A DNA stretch of 64,000 nucleotides from Enterobacter wuhouensis (GCF_004331265.1 NZ_SJOO01000001.1:372001-436000), one strand, 5' to 3'; numbered from the stretch's first letter, positions 28,032 to 38,655 are shown. Notes: generated by a model not told the origin, from the sequence alone. A program made the numbers and translations.

Positions 28032-28820
28032 ATGAAAATCGCAACGCAAAACCAGGCCTTTTTCCCCGCCCCAATTCTGGAAAAATTCGAGTACATCAAG
28101 GCGATGGGGTTCGACGGCTATGAGATTGACGGCAAACTGCTGGTGGAGAATCTCGACGAGGTAAAAGCCGCCATCAAAGCAACGGGCCTGCCGGTTACCA
28201 CTGCCTGCGGTGGCTACGACGGCTGGATTGGCGACTTCATCGAAGAGCGTCGCCTGAACGGATTGCAGCAGATTGAACGCATTCTTGAAGCGCTTGCTGA
28301 GGTGGGGGGAAAAGGGATTATCGTCCCCGCGGCATGGGGCATGTTTACCTTCCGCCTGCCGCCGATGACCTCGCCGCGCAGCCTGGACGGCGATCGCAAA
28401 GTGGTGAGCGCATCATTGCGCTGGCTGGATGAGGTTGCGGCACGCACTGGTACTACCGTTTATCTGGAGCCACTGAATCGCTATCAGGATCACATGATCA
28501 ACACTCTGGCGGACGCGCGGCGTTACATCGAAGAAAACGCGCTCAGGCACGTGCAGATCATCGGCGACTTTTACCACATGAACATCGAAGAAGATTCGCT
28601 GACGGACGCGCTGCACAACAACCGCGATCTGCTTGGACACGTCCATATTGCCGACAATCATCGCTACCAGCCGGGCAGCGGCAGCCTTGATTTCGCCGCT
28701 TTGTTCGACCAGCTGCGTGCAGACAATTATCAGGGCTACGTGGTCTATGAATGTCGTGTGCGCGCAGGCGATCCGGCTCAGGCTTATCAGGATTCACTTA
28801 CCTATTTGCGTGAATGCTAA
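28032..28820 (+). CDS. ycjR: 3-dehydro-D-guloside 4-epimerase YcjR
   Basis: TIM-barrel sugar epimerase/isomerase family, 262 residues. Metal-site candidates are in YLEPLNRYQDH, IIGDFYHMNIEE, GHVHIADNHRY and YVVYECRV (Glu, Asp, His, Glu). In E. coli it epimerises C4 of 3-keto-glucosides/gulosides with Mn2+. Good AAGGAGAG ribosome site. The stop lies 15 bases before the chosen ycjS start. Confidence 0.93.
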   Translation: MKIATQNQAFFPAPILEKFEYIKAMGFDGYEIDGKLLVENLDEVKAAIKATGLPVTTACGGYDGWIGDFIEERRLNGLQQIERILEALAEVGGKGIIVPAAWGMFTFRLPPMTSPRSLDGDRKVVSASLRWLDEVAARTGTTVYLEPLNRYQDHMINTLADARRYIEENALRHVQIIGDFYHMNIEEDSLTDALHNNRDLLGHVHIADNHRYQPGSGSLDFAALFDQLRADNYQGYVVYECRVRAGDPAQAYQDSLTYLREC

Positions 28821-28834
28821 GGATGACCTGCGTG

Positions 28835-29890
28835 ATGAGTGCTTCAACATCTTTGCCTCTGCGCGTCGCCATTATTGGCGCCGGGCAGGTCGCAGACAAA
28901 GTGCATGCCTCGTATTACGCCACACGCAGTGATGTTCAAATGGTGGCCGTCATGGACAGCCGCCTTGAACAGGCTCAGATGTTTGCCGAACGCCATGCTA
29001 TTCGCTCTGCATGGCACGACATACACGAGATGCTGCGGGTGGTTAAGCCGGATGTGGTGAGCGTCTGTTCACCAAACCGGTTCCATTTTGAACATGTCAT
29101 GGCGGCACTGGAAGCCGGGTGTCATGTGATGTGTGAAAAGCCGCCAGCCATGGCGCCACAGCAGGCTGATGAAATGCGGGTAGCGGCCCGCAGGGCGGGA
29201 AAAGTGCTGGCGTATGATTTTCATCATCGCTTTGCCCTCGATACGCAGCTGCTGCGTGAGGCCGTGCAGAACGGCACGCTGGGCGAAATCTACGTGACGA
29301 CGGCGCAAGCCCTGCGTCGCTGCGGTGTGCCGGGCTGGGGCGTCTTTACCAATAAGTCGTTACAGGGTGGTGGGCCGCTGATTGATATCGGTATTCATAT
29401 GCTGGATGCCGCGATGTACGTCTTAGGATTCCCGGCGGTGAAACGCGTGACGGCACACAGCTTCCAGAAGATCGGTAATCATAAAAACAACGGTCAGTTC
29501 GGCGAGTGGGACCCCGCTCAGTTTACCGTTGAAGATGCGCTCTTTGGCACGATTGAATTCTGTAACGGCGGCATTCTGCGTCTGGATACGTCGTTTGCGC
29601 TTAATATCCGCGAGCAGTCCATCATGAATGTTTCATTCTGCGGTGAGAAAGCGGGGGCCACGCTGTTCCCGATGCATGTCTACACGGATGAGGCAGGGGT
29701 TTTGCAGACCCTTATGCAGCGTGAAGAGGCGGATGACCAGCGCCATTTACGCAGCATGGAGGCTTTTGTTCGTCACGTTATGGGAGAGCCGGTGATGATC
29801 GCCGACGCAGAGCAAGGGCTGGTTATCCAGCAGCTGGTCGCCGCCTTGTATGAGGCGGCGGAAACAGGGGAAAGCGTAACGTTATGCTGA
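28835..29890 (+). CDS. ycjS: D-glucoside 3-dehydrogenase YcjS (Gfo/Idh/MocA family)
   Basis: NAD-dependent oxidoreductase with a Rossmann N-terminus (LRVAIIGAGQVADKVHASYY), the EKPPA motif typical of Gfo/Idh/MocA enzymes (CEKPPAMAP) and the catalytic GGPLIDIGIHMLDAA segment. Start 28835 (MSASTSLPLRV) gives 351 residues, the K-12 length; two ATGs upstream (28814, 28823) would extend it into the ycjR end. Overlaps ycjT by seven bases. Confidence 0.93.
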   Translation: MSASTSLPLRVAIIGAGQVADKVHASYYATRSDVQMVAVMDSRLEQAQMFAERHAIRSAWHDIHEMLRVVKPDVVSVCSPNRFHFEHVMAALEAGCHVMCEKPPAMAPQQADEMRVAARRAGKVLAYDFHHRFALDTQLLREAVQNGTLGEIYVTTAQALRRCGVPGWGVFTNKSLQGGGPLIDIGIHMLDAAMYVLGFPAVKRVTAHSFQKIGNHKNNGQFGEWDPAQFTVEDALFGTIEFCNGGILRLDTSFALNIREQSIMNVSFCGEKAGATLFPMHVYTDEAGVLQTLMQREEADDQRHLRSMEAFVRHVMGEPVMIADAEQGLVIQQLVAALYEAAETGESVTLC

Positions 29891-32163
29891 ACCTGTCTTC
29901 TTTAACCGATCCGGGTTTTTGCCCGCATAGCCTGAATAAATATGCCTCCATTATGGCCTGCGGCAACGGCTACATGGGCATCCGCGCGACCCATGAGGAA
30001 GCCTATACCCAGCAAACGCGCGGGATGTACCTCGCGGGCCTTTATCATCAGGCTGGGCGCAACGAGACTAACGAACTGGTCAACCTTCCCGATGTCATTG
30101 GAACTGAAATCGAACTGGATGGGGTGAATTTTACTCTGTTGTCCGGTGAGACGGTGGCCTGGCAGCGAGAACTGAATTTCGCTAATGGCGAGCTGCGCCG
30201 CAGCGTTCTGTGGTGTTCACCGGAAGGGAAGCGCTACCGTCTGGAGAGCCGACGATTTGTATCGCTGGATCAGCTGCCGCTAATGGCGATGCAGCTGTCG
30301 ATCACACCGCTCGATGCGCCTGCGCAGGTTGTGTTGAAGACCGGTATTGACGCGACGCAAACGAACAGCGGCAGACAGCACCTGGACGAAGCTTCCGTAA
30401 GAGTCTTCGACCAGCACGTTATGCAGGGCGTGTATGAAACGCAGGATCGCACAGCTGACGTGGCGATCTCCGCATTTTGTCGTCTCTCGGCTGACAGCGA
30501 TAGCTGCTTCACCGCAAAGAATCGACGCGTATCGGTGCATCACGCCCTGACCGTACCGCAGGGTGACACTGTCACGCTTGAAAAACTGGTTTGGATCGTT
30601 CATCGCAGCGACAAAGCGCTTTCACAGGAAACGTTCGCGCGCGGTGCGCTAGCCGACCTCAAGGCTTGCGCGGCAAGAGGCTATGCGGCTTTGCTCGACA
30701 GCACCGCACGCGCCTGGGAAACCGTCTGGCAAGACTGCCGGGTACGGATTGACTCCCCGCATGCGCAGGATCAGTTGGCGCTGGACTATGCTGTCTGGCA
30801 TCTGACGGCCATGACGCCCGCCCATGATGAGCGAAGCAGCATTGCGGCGAAGGGGTTGACCGGGGAAGGCTACAAGGGTCACGTATTCTGGGATACCGAA
30901 ATCTTTATGCTGCCTTTCCACCTGTTCACGCGTCCGCAGGTCGCCCGCAACCTGCTGCGCTATCGCTGGCATAACCTGCCTGGCGCGCGTGAAAAAGCCC
31001 GCCGCAACGGCTGGCCGGGGGCGTTATTCCCGTGGGAAAGTGCCGCCAGCGGTCAGGAAGAGACGCCGGAATTTGCGGCGATCAATATCCGGACGGGCTT
31101 GCGCCAGAAGGTGGCCTCGGCGCTCGCTGAACACCACATTGTGGCGGACATCGCCTGGGCCGTCGTCGCCTACTGGCAGGCGACGCATGACGATGAATTT
31201 ATGCGCAATGAAGGGCTGTCGTTACTCATGGAAACCGCATCGTTCTGGATGGGGCGGGCGACGGAAGTGAATGGGCGGCTGGAAATTCATGATGCGATCG
31301 GGCCGGATGAATACACGGAGCACGTTAATAACAACGCCTACACCAACTATATGGCCTGGCAGAACGTGGCCAGCGCATGCCAGTTCATGTCGCGGTTTGA
31401 GCGCAAGGACGCGCGCTTTACGGAAAATGCTAACCGCTTCCTGACGCGTTTATGGCTCCCCGAAGCTAATGCAGATGGCGTAGTGCCGCAGGATGACAGC
31501 TTCATGGCTAAACCGGCCATCGATTTGAGTCGCTATAAAGCGCAAGCCGGGAAACAGACCATTTTGCTGGACTACTCGCGTGCGGAGGTCAATGAGATGC
31601 AGATCCTCAAGCAGGCTGATGTCGTGATGCTCAACTACCTGCTGCCGGAGCGTTTTACGTCAGAGCAGTGTGCCGCCAGCCTCGCGTTCTACGAGCCGCG
31701 AACCATTCACGATTCTTCCCTGAGCAAAGCCATCCATGGGATTGTCTCCGCTCGTTGCGGAGAGATCGAAAGCGCATATGCCTTCTGGCGGGAGGGTATC
31801 GCGATCGATTTGGGCGACGATCCGCACAGCAGCGATGACGGCATTCACGCTGCCGCGACGGGGGCGATTTGGTCCGGCGTGATCCAGGGATTTGCCGGTT
31901 TACAGATAATCGACGGGGCGTTACATCTTGCTCCTGCGATGCCGCTGCACTGGAAAAAATTCGCATTCCCCCTGCGCTGGCGGGATGCGCGCATGCTATT
32001 TACCTTTGAAAACAAGGCGCTAACGATCGAAACCACGTCGCCCGTCAGCTTAACGCTGTGGGGAAAAGCGGTAATGACATCGGGGCGGCAGGTCTGGTCA
32101 ATGAAGGATTTTCTTACGCCTGTTAATGGGACCGCTACCACGGAGGTGAGTGACGATGCTTAA
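29884..32163 (+). CDS. ycjT: Kojibiose phosphorylase YcjT (GH65)
   Basis: GH65 phosphorylase, 759 residues; the E. coli enzyme cleaves kojibiose with phosphate to beta-glucose 1-phosphate and glucose. Domains: N-terminal beta-sandwich (to about 270), (alpha/alpha)6 catalytic barrel, C-terminal beta domain. General acid E476 is in [18 protein letters not shown]; phosphate-binding residues are likely in [11 protein letters not shown]. Product beta-glucose 1-phosphate is the YcjU substrate. Its 3' end carries the second copy of the operator-like 14-mer and overlaps ycjU by eight bases. Confidence 0.94.
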   Translation: MLNLSSLTDPGFCPHSLNKYASIMACGNGYMGIRATHEEAYTQQTRGMYLAGLYHQAGRNETNELVNLPDVIGTEIELDGVNFTLLSGETVAWQRELNFANGELRRSVLWCSPEGKRYRLESRRFVSLDQLPLMAMQLSITPLDAPAQVVLKTGIDATQTNSGRQHLDEASVRVFDQHVMQGVYETQDRTADVAISAFCRLSADSDSCFTAKNRRVSVHHALTVPQGDTVTLEKLVWIVHRSDKALSQETFARGALADLKACAARGYAALLDSTARAWETVWQDCRVRIDSPHAQDQLALDYAVWHLTAMTPAHDERSSIAAKGLTGEGYKGHVFWDTEIFMLPFHLFTRPQVARNLLRYRWHNLPGAREKARRNGWPGALFPWESAASGQEETPEFAAINIRTGLRQKVASALAEHHIVADIAWAVVAYWQATHDDEFMRNEGLSLLMETASFWMGRATEVNGRLEIHDAIGPDEYTEHVNNNAYTNYMAWQNVASACQFMSRFERKDARFTENANRFLTRLWLPEANADGVVPQDDSFMAKPAIDLSRYKAQAGKQTILLDYSRAEVNEMQILKQADVVMLNYLLPERFTSEQCAASLAFYEPRTIHDSSLSKAIHGIVSARCGEIESAYAFWREGIAIDLGDDPHSSDDGIHAAATGAIWSGVIQGFAGLQIIDGALHLAPAMPLHWKKFAFPLRWRDARMLFTFENKALTIETTSPVSLTLWGKAVMTSGRQVWSMKDFLTPVNGTATTEVSDDA
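32127..32140 (+). promoter_or_regulatory. Second copy of the TGGGACCGCTACCA operator-like 14-mer
   Basis: Identical to the sequence overlapping the ycjM start and located inside the last codons of ycjT, directly before the GGAGG of ycjU. It could be an intragenic auxiliary operator for YcjW, nearly 10 kb downstream; no promoter is seen with it. Confidence 0.35.
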
Positions 32164-32830
32164 AGCGGTTATTTTCGATCTGGATGGCGTCATCACCGAT
32201 ACCGCGCACCTGCATTTTTTGGCATGGCGTTCCGTGGCGCAGGAGATGGGTATCACCTTTGATGAGGCCTTTAACGAGCAGCTCAAGGGGATAAGCCGTA
32301 TGGACTCTCTGCTGCGCATCCTTCGCCACGGCGGGAAAGAGGGCATGTTCAGCGATAAGCAGTGTCTGGCTCTCGCCAGTAAAAAGAACGAACGCTATGT
32401 CCAGTCGCTGGCTTCGCTAACCCAGCAATCCGTTCTTCCTGGCATCGGCGAGGTGCTGGCAAAGATTAGGGCGGCGAACGTCAAGATTGGGCTGGCGTCT
32501 GTTTCTCTGAACGCCCCTAAGATTTTGCACGCGCTGGGTATCCATCAGGCTTTTGATTATTGCGTCGATGCATCGCGCATTGTCTGCTCAAAACCGGATC
32601 CAGAAATATTTCTTACTGCCTGCGCTGGTTTGCATGTTCATCCCGAGCAGGCCATCGGTATTGAAGATGCCGTAGCGGGCGTTGAGGCTATCAACGCGGC
32701 AGGGATGTTGTCGGTGGGAATTGGGGCGGACCTGAAGCACGCGGGACTACAACTTCATTCAACGCGGGAACTGACCTGGAAATGCCTGACGGATTTTTGG
32801 GCGTCTCGATCAGAACTGAAAAGGAACTAA
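32156..32830 (+). CDS. ycjU: Beta-phosphoglucomutase YcjU
   Basis: HAD-superfamily mutase that converts beta-glucose 1-phosphate to glucose 6-phosphate, feeding the products of YcjT into glycolysis. 224 residues from [16 protein letters not shown]: nucleophile D8 and acid/base D10, later HAD motifs in [19 protein letters not shown] and [13 protein letters not shown]. The ATG at 32156 has GGAGG nine bases upstream; an in-frame GTG two codons earlier is less likely. Confidence 0.93.
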   Translation: MLKAVIFDLDGVITDTAHLHFLAWRSVAQEMGITFDEAFNEQLKGISRMDSLLRILRHGGKEGMFSDKQCLALASKKNERYVQSLASLTQQSVLPGIGEVLAKIRAANVKIGLASVSLNAPKILHALGIHQAFDYCVDASRIVCSKPDPEIFLTACAGLHVHPEQAIGIEDAVAGVEAINAAGMLSVGIGADLKHAGLQLHSTRELTWKCLTDFWASRSELKRN

Positions 32831-32832
32831 CA

Positions 32833-33915
32833 ATGGCTCAACTCTCCCTGAAGCACATTCAGAAAATCTACGATAACCAGGTCCACGTGGTTAAGGATTT
32901 CAATCTCGAGATTGAGGATAAGGAATTCATTGTTTTCGTGGGGCCATCAGGCTGCGGCAAATCGACAACGTTGCGCATGATCGCCGGGCTGGAGGAGATC
33001 AGCGGCGGCGAGCTGATCATTGACGGCGTCTGCATGAACGACGTGCCCGCAAAGTCACGCGACATCGCTATGGTTTTCCAGAACTACGCGCTCTATCCGC
33101 ACATGACGGTCTACGACAACATGGCGTTTGGCCTCAGGATGCAAAAAATAGCGCCGGCAATTATTGAAGAGCGCGTGAGCTGGGCGGCACAGATCCTCGG
33201 TCTGCGCGAGTACCTCAAGCGCAAGCCTGGCGCCCTGTCCGGCGGCCAGCGCCAGCGCGTGGCTTTAGGGAGGGCGATCGTCCGTGAAGCCGGTGTGTTC
33301 CTGATGGATGAACCGCTCTCCAACCTTGACGCCAAACTGCGCGTACAGATGCGGGCAGAAATCAGCAAGCTTCATCACAAGCTTAATACCACGATGATTT
33401 ACGTCACCCACGATCAGACGGAGGCCATGACGATGGCAACCCGCATCGTGATCCTCAAAGATGGCTTCATTCAGCAGGTTGGGGCGCCTAAGCAGGTTTA
33501 TAACGAGCCCGCAAACATGTTTGTGGCAGGTTTTATCGGCTCGCCGGCCATGAACTTTATCCGTGGGGCAATCGACGATCGTTTCTTCGTGACGGAAACG
33601 CTGCGTCTGGAGATCCCCGAGGGTATGCTCGCTGTGCTGAACGCCAGAGGATACCAGCGTAAAGCCGTAGTGTTCGGGGTCCGTCCGGAGGATATTTTAA
33701 CCCCACAAGCTGAAGGCGAGAATATTGCGGCAAAAGTCAGCGTCGCGGAGCTGACGGGGGCCGAATTTATGCTCTATGCCACCGTTGGAGGACATGAAGT
33801 GGTCGTACGCGCAGGGGCAGCGAATGACTATGCTGCAGGCGATACTATTACGATCCAGTTCGATATGAATAAGTGCCATTTCTTCGACGCGGAAACTGAA
33901 GCGGCTATTAGATAA
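32833..33915 (+). CDS. ycjV: Sugar ABC transporter ATPase YcjV (MsmX/MalK type), intact
   Basis: ATPase for carbohydrate importers, 360 residues from MAQLSLKH: Walker A GPSGCGKST, Q-loop FQNYALYPHMTVYDN, signature LSGGQRQR, Walker B VFLMDEPLSNLDAK, H-loop VTHDQTEAM, then a TOBE regulatory domain (about 235-355). In K-12 this gene is a pseudogene; here it is complete and should power YcjNOP. Two bases after ycjU; GGAACTAAC before the ATG. Confidence 0.93.
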   Translation: MAQLSLKHIQKIYDNQVHVVKDFNLEIEDKEFIVFVGPSGCGKSTTLRMIAGLEEISGGELIIDGVCMNDVPAKSRDIAMVFQNYALYPHMTVYDNMAFGLRMQKIAPAIIEERVSWAAQILGLREYLKRKPGALSGGQRQRVALGRAIVREAGVFLMDEPLSNLDAKLRVQMRAEISKLHHKLNTTMIYVTHDQTEAMTMATRIVILKDGFIQQVGAPKQVYNEPANMFVAGFIGSPAMNFIRGAIDDRFFVTETLRLEIPEGMLAVLNARGYQRKAVVFGVRPEDILTPQAEGENIAAKVSVAELTGAEFMLYATVGGHEVVVRAGAANDYAAGDTITIQFDMNKCHFFDAETEAAIR

Positions 33916-33927
33916 GAAAGGTGTTCG

Positions 33928-33954
33928 CCGGAAATATCTATTTCCGGTTTTTTT
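33928..33954 (+). terminator. Terminator between ycjV and ompG
   Basis: Stem CCGGAAA / TTTCCGG with a TATCTA loop, followed by seven T residues. It should end most ycjM-V transcripts before ompG or allow partial read-through. Confidence 0.85.
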
Positions 33955-33982
33955 GTTTGTTAATTATAAAGGGAATATTTTA

Positions 33983-34897
33983 ATGAGTACTCTACTAAAA
34001 AGTGCTGCGCTCGTGCTGTGCGCAGGGGTTAGCTGCGCGCAAGCATCAGAAACAGCAAAACACTGGGACTTTAATATTGGTGCCATGTATGAAATTGAAA
34101 ACGTCGAAGGTCAGGGCGACGATAAAGATGGATTATATGAACCTTCCGTCTGGTTCAATGCGACATGGGATGCATGGACAATCTCAATGGCTATGTATCA
34201 GGAGGGGCCGGTTGACTACAGCAGTATGACCCGAGGGACCTATTTTGATCGCCCTGAATTAGAATTACGCTATCGCTTTATTGGCACCGACGATTTTACG
34301 TTTGGGCTGACCGGAGGCTTCCGCAACTATGGTTATCATTTTAAAGATGAGCAGGGTGCCAAAGACGGAAGTGCAAATATGCAGCGCTACAAAGTGCAGC
34401 CTGACTGGGATATTAAATTAACCGACGACTGGCGTTTTGGCGGCTGGTTTGCGATGTATCAGTTTGCAAACGATCTGGAAAAAACCGGCTATTCCGACAG
34501 CCGCGTCGAAACGGAAACCGGCTTTACGTGGACCATTAACGAAACCTTCGCGGCTAAAGTGAATTACTATTTAGAGCGTGGATTCAATATGGACAGTTCC
34601 CGTAATAACGGTGAGTTTTCCACGCAGGAAATTCGCGCATACCTGCCTGTGTCATTAGGCCAGACGACGCTTACGCCTTATACCCGCCTTGGGCTTGACC
34701 GCTGGTCAAACTGGGACTGGCAGGACGATCCGGAGCGTGAAGGCCACGACTTCAACCGCCTTGGGCTTCTTTATGCGTATGATTTCAACAATGGTTTATC
34801 CATGACGCTGGAATACGCCTACGAGTGGGAAAACCACGATGAAGGCGACAACGACCGCTTCCACTATGCGGGCGTTGGCGTGAACTACGCGTTCTGA
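33983..34897 (+). CDS. ompG: Outer membrane porin OmpG
   Basis: Monomeric beta-barrel porin, 304 residues with a signal peptide (LLKSAALVLCAGVSCAQA, mature about from SETAKHWDF). Alternating strands and the C-terminal aromatic end (GVGVNYAF) are typical of outer-membrane barrels. OmpG passes oligosaccharides and here would supply the YcjNOPV importer. ATG at 33983 chosen for the signal peptide; AAAGGGAA precedes it. It follows a terminator, so it may need read-through or its own promoter. Confidence 0.94.
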   Translation: MSTLLKSAALVLCAGVSCAQASETAKHWDFNIGAMYEIENVEGQGDDKDGLYEPSVWFNATWDAWTISMAMYQEGPVDYSSMTRGTYFDRPELELRYRFIGTDDFTFGLTGGFRNYGYHFKDEQGAKDGSANMQRYKVQPDWDIKLTDDWRFGGWFAMYQFANDLEKTGYSDSRVETETGFTWTINETFAAKVNYYLERGFNMDSSRNNGEFSTQEIRAYLPVSLGQTTLTPYTRLGLDRWSNWDWQDDPEREGHDFNRLGLLYAYDFNNGLSMTLEYAYEWENHDEGDNDRFHYAGVGVNYAF

Positions 34898-34908
34898 TAA
34901 GCAGTTAG

Positions 34909-34930
34909 CCGGGGGCGAGGGCCCCCGGGT
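34909..34930 (+). terminator. Hairpin between convergent ompG and ycjW
   Basis: CCGGGGGC / GCCCCCGG with a GAGG loop followed by GTTT. Very stable stem but a short T-run; likely ends ompG and possibly ycjW from the other side. Confidence 0.6.
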
Positions 34931-35941
34931 TTAGCGAAGAGCGTCGGCAAACGTAAAATGGGTCTCAACCAGCACCTTATGCTGAGCGGGTTTACCTGCA
35001 ATGCGTTTGAAGAGCAGGTCACAACTCTCTTCGCCCAACCTGCGCGTTGGGATATCAAACCCACCCGGCGCGGGCGTCAGGATGAGAGACAGCATCGGAT
35101 CGCTGTACCCTGCAATGGCCACGTGTTCAGGGATCATCAGATTTAGCTCGTCCGCAGCACGATAGAGGCTGAGTAACTTCATACTGTCGGTGGCAAAGAC
35201 CGCATCGGGCGGTGTCGCCGAGGAGAGCAGCTGAATCGCCGCCGTTAGCGCGCTCTCGTGGGTATATCCACCGTCAATGATCCAGTCGTCGTTAATGGCA
35301 ATATTGTGCTTTTGCAGGCTGTATTTATAGCCCGCCAGGCGGTCAATAGAAACGTGGTAATCCAGCGGGGCATGCATACAGGCAATTTTGCAGCGTCCGT
35401 TGGCAATGAAGTTATCGGTCAGCGTGGCGCTGTCATGGAAATTATCGGTATCTACTGAGTAAATATTCTGAAATTCGCCTTCAACTTTACCGATGACAAC
35501 GACCGGTACGCCGTAAGCGTCGAGTCGCGAGAAAAAGGATTCATTCGCCGGTGAGCTCAGCATGATGATCCCTTTGATCATTTTCTGTTTTATTTTACTT
35601 TCACACTTCAGTAAATCGTCTTCACTGCTTTTAGACGTTTGTAAAATAACGTCAAAACCTTCCTCTTCTGCTTTTGCCGTAATGGCATGAAGCACGTCAG
35701 AGAAAAAAGGATTACCTGCCGTGGTTTTCGTGGAGCGGGTCGAAATAACCATAATGGCATCGAAGCCAGAAGAGGTCAGGGCGCGGGCCAGCTTATTTGG
35801 TTGATAATTTAATTCTTCAATCGCCTTCAACACTTTTCCACGCGCTTCAGGGGAAATATTGGTTTGCTTATTCAGAACGCGTGACACGGTTGATTTTGAA
35901 ACGCCAGCAACACGTGCAATATCATAGATGGTGGGTGACAT
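34931..35941 (-). CDS. ycjW: LacI-family regulator YcjW
   Basis: 336-residue repressor of the LacI/GalR family: N-terminal HTH and hinge ([34 protein letters not shown]) and a periplasmic-binding-protein-like sensor domain. In E. coli YcjW controls the ycj cluster and was linked to H2S production through pspE; pspE is not in this locus. Effector unknown, probably a cluster metabolite. It faces ompG tail to tail and is divergent from ycjX. Confidence 0.93.
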   Translation of the reverse strand: MSPTIYDIARVAGVSKSTVSRVLNKQTNISPEARGKVLKAIEELNYQPNKLARALTSSGFDAIMVISTRSTKTTAGNPFFSDVLHAITAKAEEEGFDVILQTSKSSEDDLLKCESKIKQKMIKGIIMLSSPANESFFSRLDAYGVPVVVIGKVEGEFQNIYSVDTDNFHDSATLTDNFIANGRCKIACMHAPLDYHVSIDRLAGYKYSLQKHNIAINDDWIIDGGYTHESALTAAIQLLSSATPPDAVFATDSMKLLSLYRAADELNLMIPEHVAIAGYSDPMLSLILTPAPGGFDIPTRRLGEESCDLLFKRIAGKPAQHKVLVETHFTFADALR

Positions 35942-36017
35942 ACACCTTACTCACTCCAGACGGACAGCAATGGCGTTCATCTTACTGGAGAGAAAACGGC
36001 AATAGCAATAATTAAGA

Positions 36018-36044
36018 ATTGATAATCAACGATCTGCCCCAATT
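36018..36044 (+). promoter_or_regulatory. Predicted sigma-32 promoter of ycjX-ycjF
   Basis: ATTGAT (36018-36023), 13-base spacer, CCCCAATT (36037-36044) approximates the RpoH consensus (CTTGAA-N13/14-CCCCATnT). ycjX and ycjF are known heat-shock genes in E. coli, which supports the call. Confidence 0.5.
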
Positions 36045-36096
36045 TACTGTATTCTGAAGCGAGTCATTCCAGGCTTCGAGACAATGAAGGACGGCG

Positions 36097-37494
36097 ATGA
36101 AGCGACTTAAAAACGAACTTAATTCTCTGGTGAACCGTGGCGTCGATCGTCATCTGCGTCTGGCGGTAACGGGATTGAGCCGCAGCGGTAAGACGGCGTT
36201 TATCACGGCAATGGTCAACCAGCTGCTCAATCTGCATTCCGGGGCGCGTTTGCCGCTGTTGAGCGCAGTGCGGGAAGAGCGCCTTCTGGGCGTTAAGCGC
36301 GTGCCGCAACGCGACTTTGGTATTCCGCGCTTTACCTACGATGAAGGTCTGGCACAGCTTTACGGCGATCCGCCCGCCTGGCCGACGCCTACCCGTGGCG
36401 TAAGCGAAATCCGCCTCGCGCTGCGCTTCCGCTCAAATGAATCCCTGGTGCGCCACTTCAAAGATACCTCCACGCTTTATCTTGAAATTGTGGATTATCC
36501 CGGAGAGTGGCTGCTTGATTTGCCTATGCTGGCGCAGGACTATCTTACCTGGTCACGGCAGATGACCGGCCTGTTGCAGGGGCAACGTGCAGAGTGGTCG
36601 ATGAAATGGCGGCAGCTTTGCGAAGGCCTGGATCCGCTTGCGCCTGCGGATGAAAACCGGCTGGCCGCCATTGCAGAGGCATGGACGGCGTATCTTCACC
36701 AATGTAAACAGGAAGGGCTGCATTTCATCCAGCCGGGGCGGTTTGTCCTGCCAGGGGATCTGGCGGGTGCGCCAGCGCTGCAGTTTTTCCCGTGGCCGGA
36801 TGTCGACGGTATCGGCGAGTCAAAGCTGGCGCAGGCAGATAAACATACCAACGCGGGAATGCTGCGCGAGCGCTATCACTATTACTGCGAAAAAGTGGTG
36901 AAGGGCTTCTACAAAAACCACTTCTTACGCTTTGACCGACAGATTGTTCTGGTGGATTGCCTGCAGCCGCTCAACAGCGGGCCGCAGGCATTCAACGACA
37001 TGCGCCTCGCGCTCACGCAGCTGATGCAGAGCTTTCACTACGGGCAGCGCACCTTATTCCGTCGGCTTTTCTCACCGGTGATAGACAAGCTGCTGTTCGC
37101 TGCCACCAAGGCCGACCACGTGACGGTCGATCAGCATGCCAATATGGTATCGCTGCTCCAGCAGCTGGTGCAGGACGCCTGGCAGAATGCCGCGTTTGAA
37201 GGCATCAGTATGGATTGCCTTGGGCTGGCATCCGTGCAGGCAACGCAGAGCGGCCTGATTGACGTTAACGGCGAGAAAATCCCGGCATTGCGCGGCCATC
37301 GTCTCAGCGACGGTGAGCCGCTGACGGTCTATCCGGGAGAAGTGCCGGCGCGCCTGCCGGGGCAGGCGTTCTGGCAGAATCAGGGCTTCCAGTTTGAAGC
37401 CTTCCGTCCGCAAACGATGAATGTGGATCAGCCTTTACCGCATATTCGTCTGGATGCGGCGCTGGAGTTTTTAATAGGAGATAAACTGCGATGA
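36097..37494 (+). CDS. ycjX: YcjX, P-loop NTPase-like heat-shock protein (DUF463)
   Basis: 465 residues, the K-12 length, with a P-loop [12 protein letters not shown] near residue 28-39 and a G-domain-like segment ([39 protein letters not shown]). It is widely conserved, heat-shock induced and of unresolved function; structural work supports a GTPase-like fold. Its stop overlaps the ycjF start by four bases, indicating a functional pair. Confidence 0.93.
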   Translation: MKRLKNELNSLVNRGVDRHLRLAVTGLSRSGKTAFITAMVNQLLNLHSGARLPLLSAVREERLLGVKRVPQRDFGIPRFTYDEGLAQLYGDPPAWPTPTRGVSEIRLALRFRSNESLVRHFKDTSTLYLEIVDYPGEWLLDLPMLAQDYLTWSRQMTGLLQGQRAEWSMKWRQLCEGLDPLAPADENRLAAIAEAWTAYLHQCKQEGLHFIQPGRFVLPGDLAGAPALQFFPWPDVDGIGESKLAQADKHTNAGMLRERYHYYCEKVVKGFYKNHFLRFDRQIVLVDCLQPLNSGPQAFNDMRLALTQLMQSFHYGQRTLFRRLFSPVIDKLLFAATKADHVTVDQHANMVSLLQQLVQDAWQNAAFEGISMDCLGLASVQATQSGLIDVNGEKIPALRGHRLSDGEPLTVYPGEVPARLPGQAFWQNQGFQFEAFRPQTMNVDQPLPHIRLDAALEFLIGDKLR

Positions 37495-38543
37495 CGGAAC
37501 CGTTAAAACCGCGCATTGACTTTACCGGGACGCTTGAGAAAGAGCGGCAGGAGGCGTTTAAAACGGCTCAGACCTTCAGCGGCCCGCAGGCGGAAAACTT
37601 CTCTCCCGCAGTGGCCGACGAGCTGATTGTTGAGGACGGCCCGGCAGAAGCGGTTGTTGACGCCGCCCTGCGTCCAAAGCGCAGCCTGTGGCGCAAAATG
37701 GTCACCGCCGGGCTGGTGCTGTTTGGCGTCAGCGTGGTGGGACAGGGCGTGCAGTGGGCGGTCAATGCCTGGCAAACACAGGATTGGGTTGCCATGGGCG
37801 GTTGTGCTGCAGGTGCGCTGATCGTTGGGGCTGGCGTAGGGTCGGTAGCAACAGAGTGGCGGCGCCTGTGGCGGCTTCGACAGCGCGCGCATGAGCGTGA
37901 CGAAGCGCGGGATCTGTTACACAGCCACGCCACCGGCAAGGGGCGGGCATTTTGTGAAAAGCTTGCCGCTCAGGCAGGGCTGGACCAGTCGCATCCTGCG
38001 CTTCAGCGCTGGTATGCCGCTATTCATGAAACGCAGAATGACCTGGAAATGGTGACGCTCTATTCTCATATTGTCCAGCCGGTACTGGATACGCAGGCGC
38101 GTCGGGAAATCAGCCGCTCCGCCGCTGAATCCACGTTAATGATCGCCGTCAGCCCGCTGGCGCTGGTGGACATGGCCTTTATCGCCTGGCGCAATCTGCG
38201 CCTGATCAATCGTATCGCAAACCTGTATGGCATTGAGCTTGGCTACTACAGCCGCCTGCGCCTGTTCAAGCTGGTTTTGCTGAATATCGCGTTTGCCGGG
38301 GCCAGCGAGCTGGTGCGTGAAGTCGGCATGGACTGGATGTCGCAGGATATCGCTGCGCGTCTGTCCGCACGCGCGGCCCAGGGGATTGGTGCCGGATTAC
38401 TCACCGCGCGGTTGGGTATTAAGGCGATGGAGGTGTGCCGTCCTCTGCCGTGGATTGACGGCGATAAGCCACGGCTGGGCGATTTCCGCCGCGAGTTAAT
38501 CGGCCAGCTCAAAGAGACGCTCAATAAAAAACCGACTCAGTAA
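37491..38543 (+). CDS. ycjF: YcjF, membrane protein (UPF0283/DUF697)
   Basis: 350-residue inner-membrane protein. Two spans near residues 70-115 ([44 protein letters not shown]) are followed by a large DUF697 domain (about 200-340). Function unknown; co-conserved and co-translated with ycjX. Confidence 0.92.
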   Translation: MTEPLKPRIDFTGTLEKERQEAFKTAQTFSGPQAENFSPAVADELIVEDGPAEAVVDAALRPKRSLWRKMVTAGLVLFGVSVVGQGVQWAVNAWQTQDWVAMGGCAAGALIVGAGVGSVATEWRRLWRLRQRAHERDEARDLLHSHATGKGRAFCEKLAAQAGLDQSHPALQRWYAAIHETQNDLEMVTLYSHIVQPVLDTQARREISRSAAESTLMIAVSPLALVDMAFIAWRNLRLINRIANLYGIELGYYSRLRLFKLVLLNIAFAGASELVREVGMDWMSQDIAARLSARAAQGIGAGLLTARLGIKAMEVCRPLPWIDGDKPRLGDFRRELIGQLKETLNKKPTQ

Positions 38544-38569
38544 ACGATTTGTTTACTATTCGTGCTGGC

Positions 38570-38587
38570 TGTCAATATTTGTTGACA
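38570..38587 (+). promoter_or_regulatory. Predicted TyrR box upstream of tyrR
   Basis: TGTCAATATTTGTTGACA follows the TyrR pattern TGTAAA-N6-TTTACA with one symmetric mismatch per half-site and sits inside a 9-bp inverted repeat (GGCTGTCAA / TTGACAGCC). E. coli tyrR is autorepressed. A further palindrome, GTAAAC-GATTT-GTTTAC (38540-38556), overlaps the ycjF stop; its spacing is one base off a TyrR box. Confidence 0.65.
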
Positions 38588-38655
38588 GCCACCTTCCCGA
38601 ACACCGTGATCTGACATATCATTTTAGCGTTAATGGCTTAAACGGTGAATTTCCC

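Noticed and set aside
26972..28099. 375-codon minus-strand open frame opposite ycjQ
   Set aside because: No known domain, arginine/histidine-rich as expected for an antisense shadow of a G+C-rich gene, and it covers the intact ycjQ.
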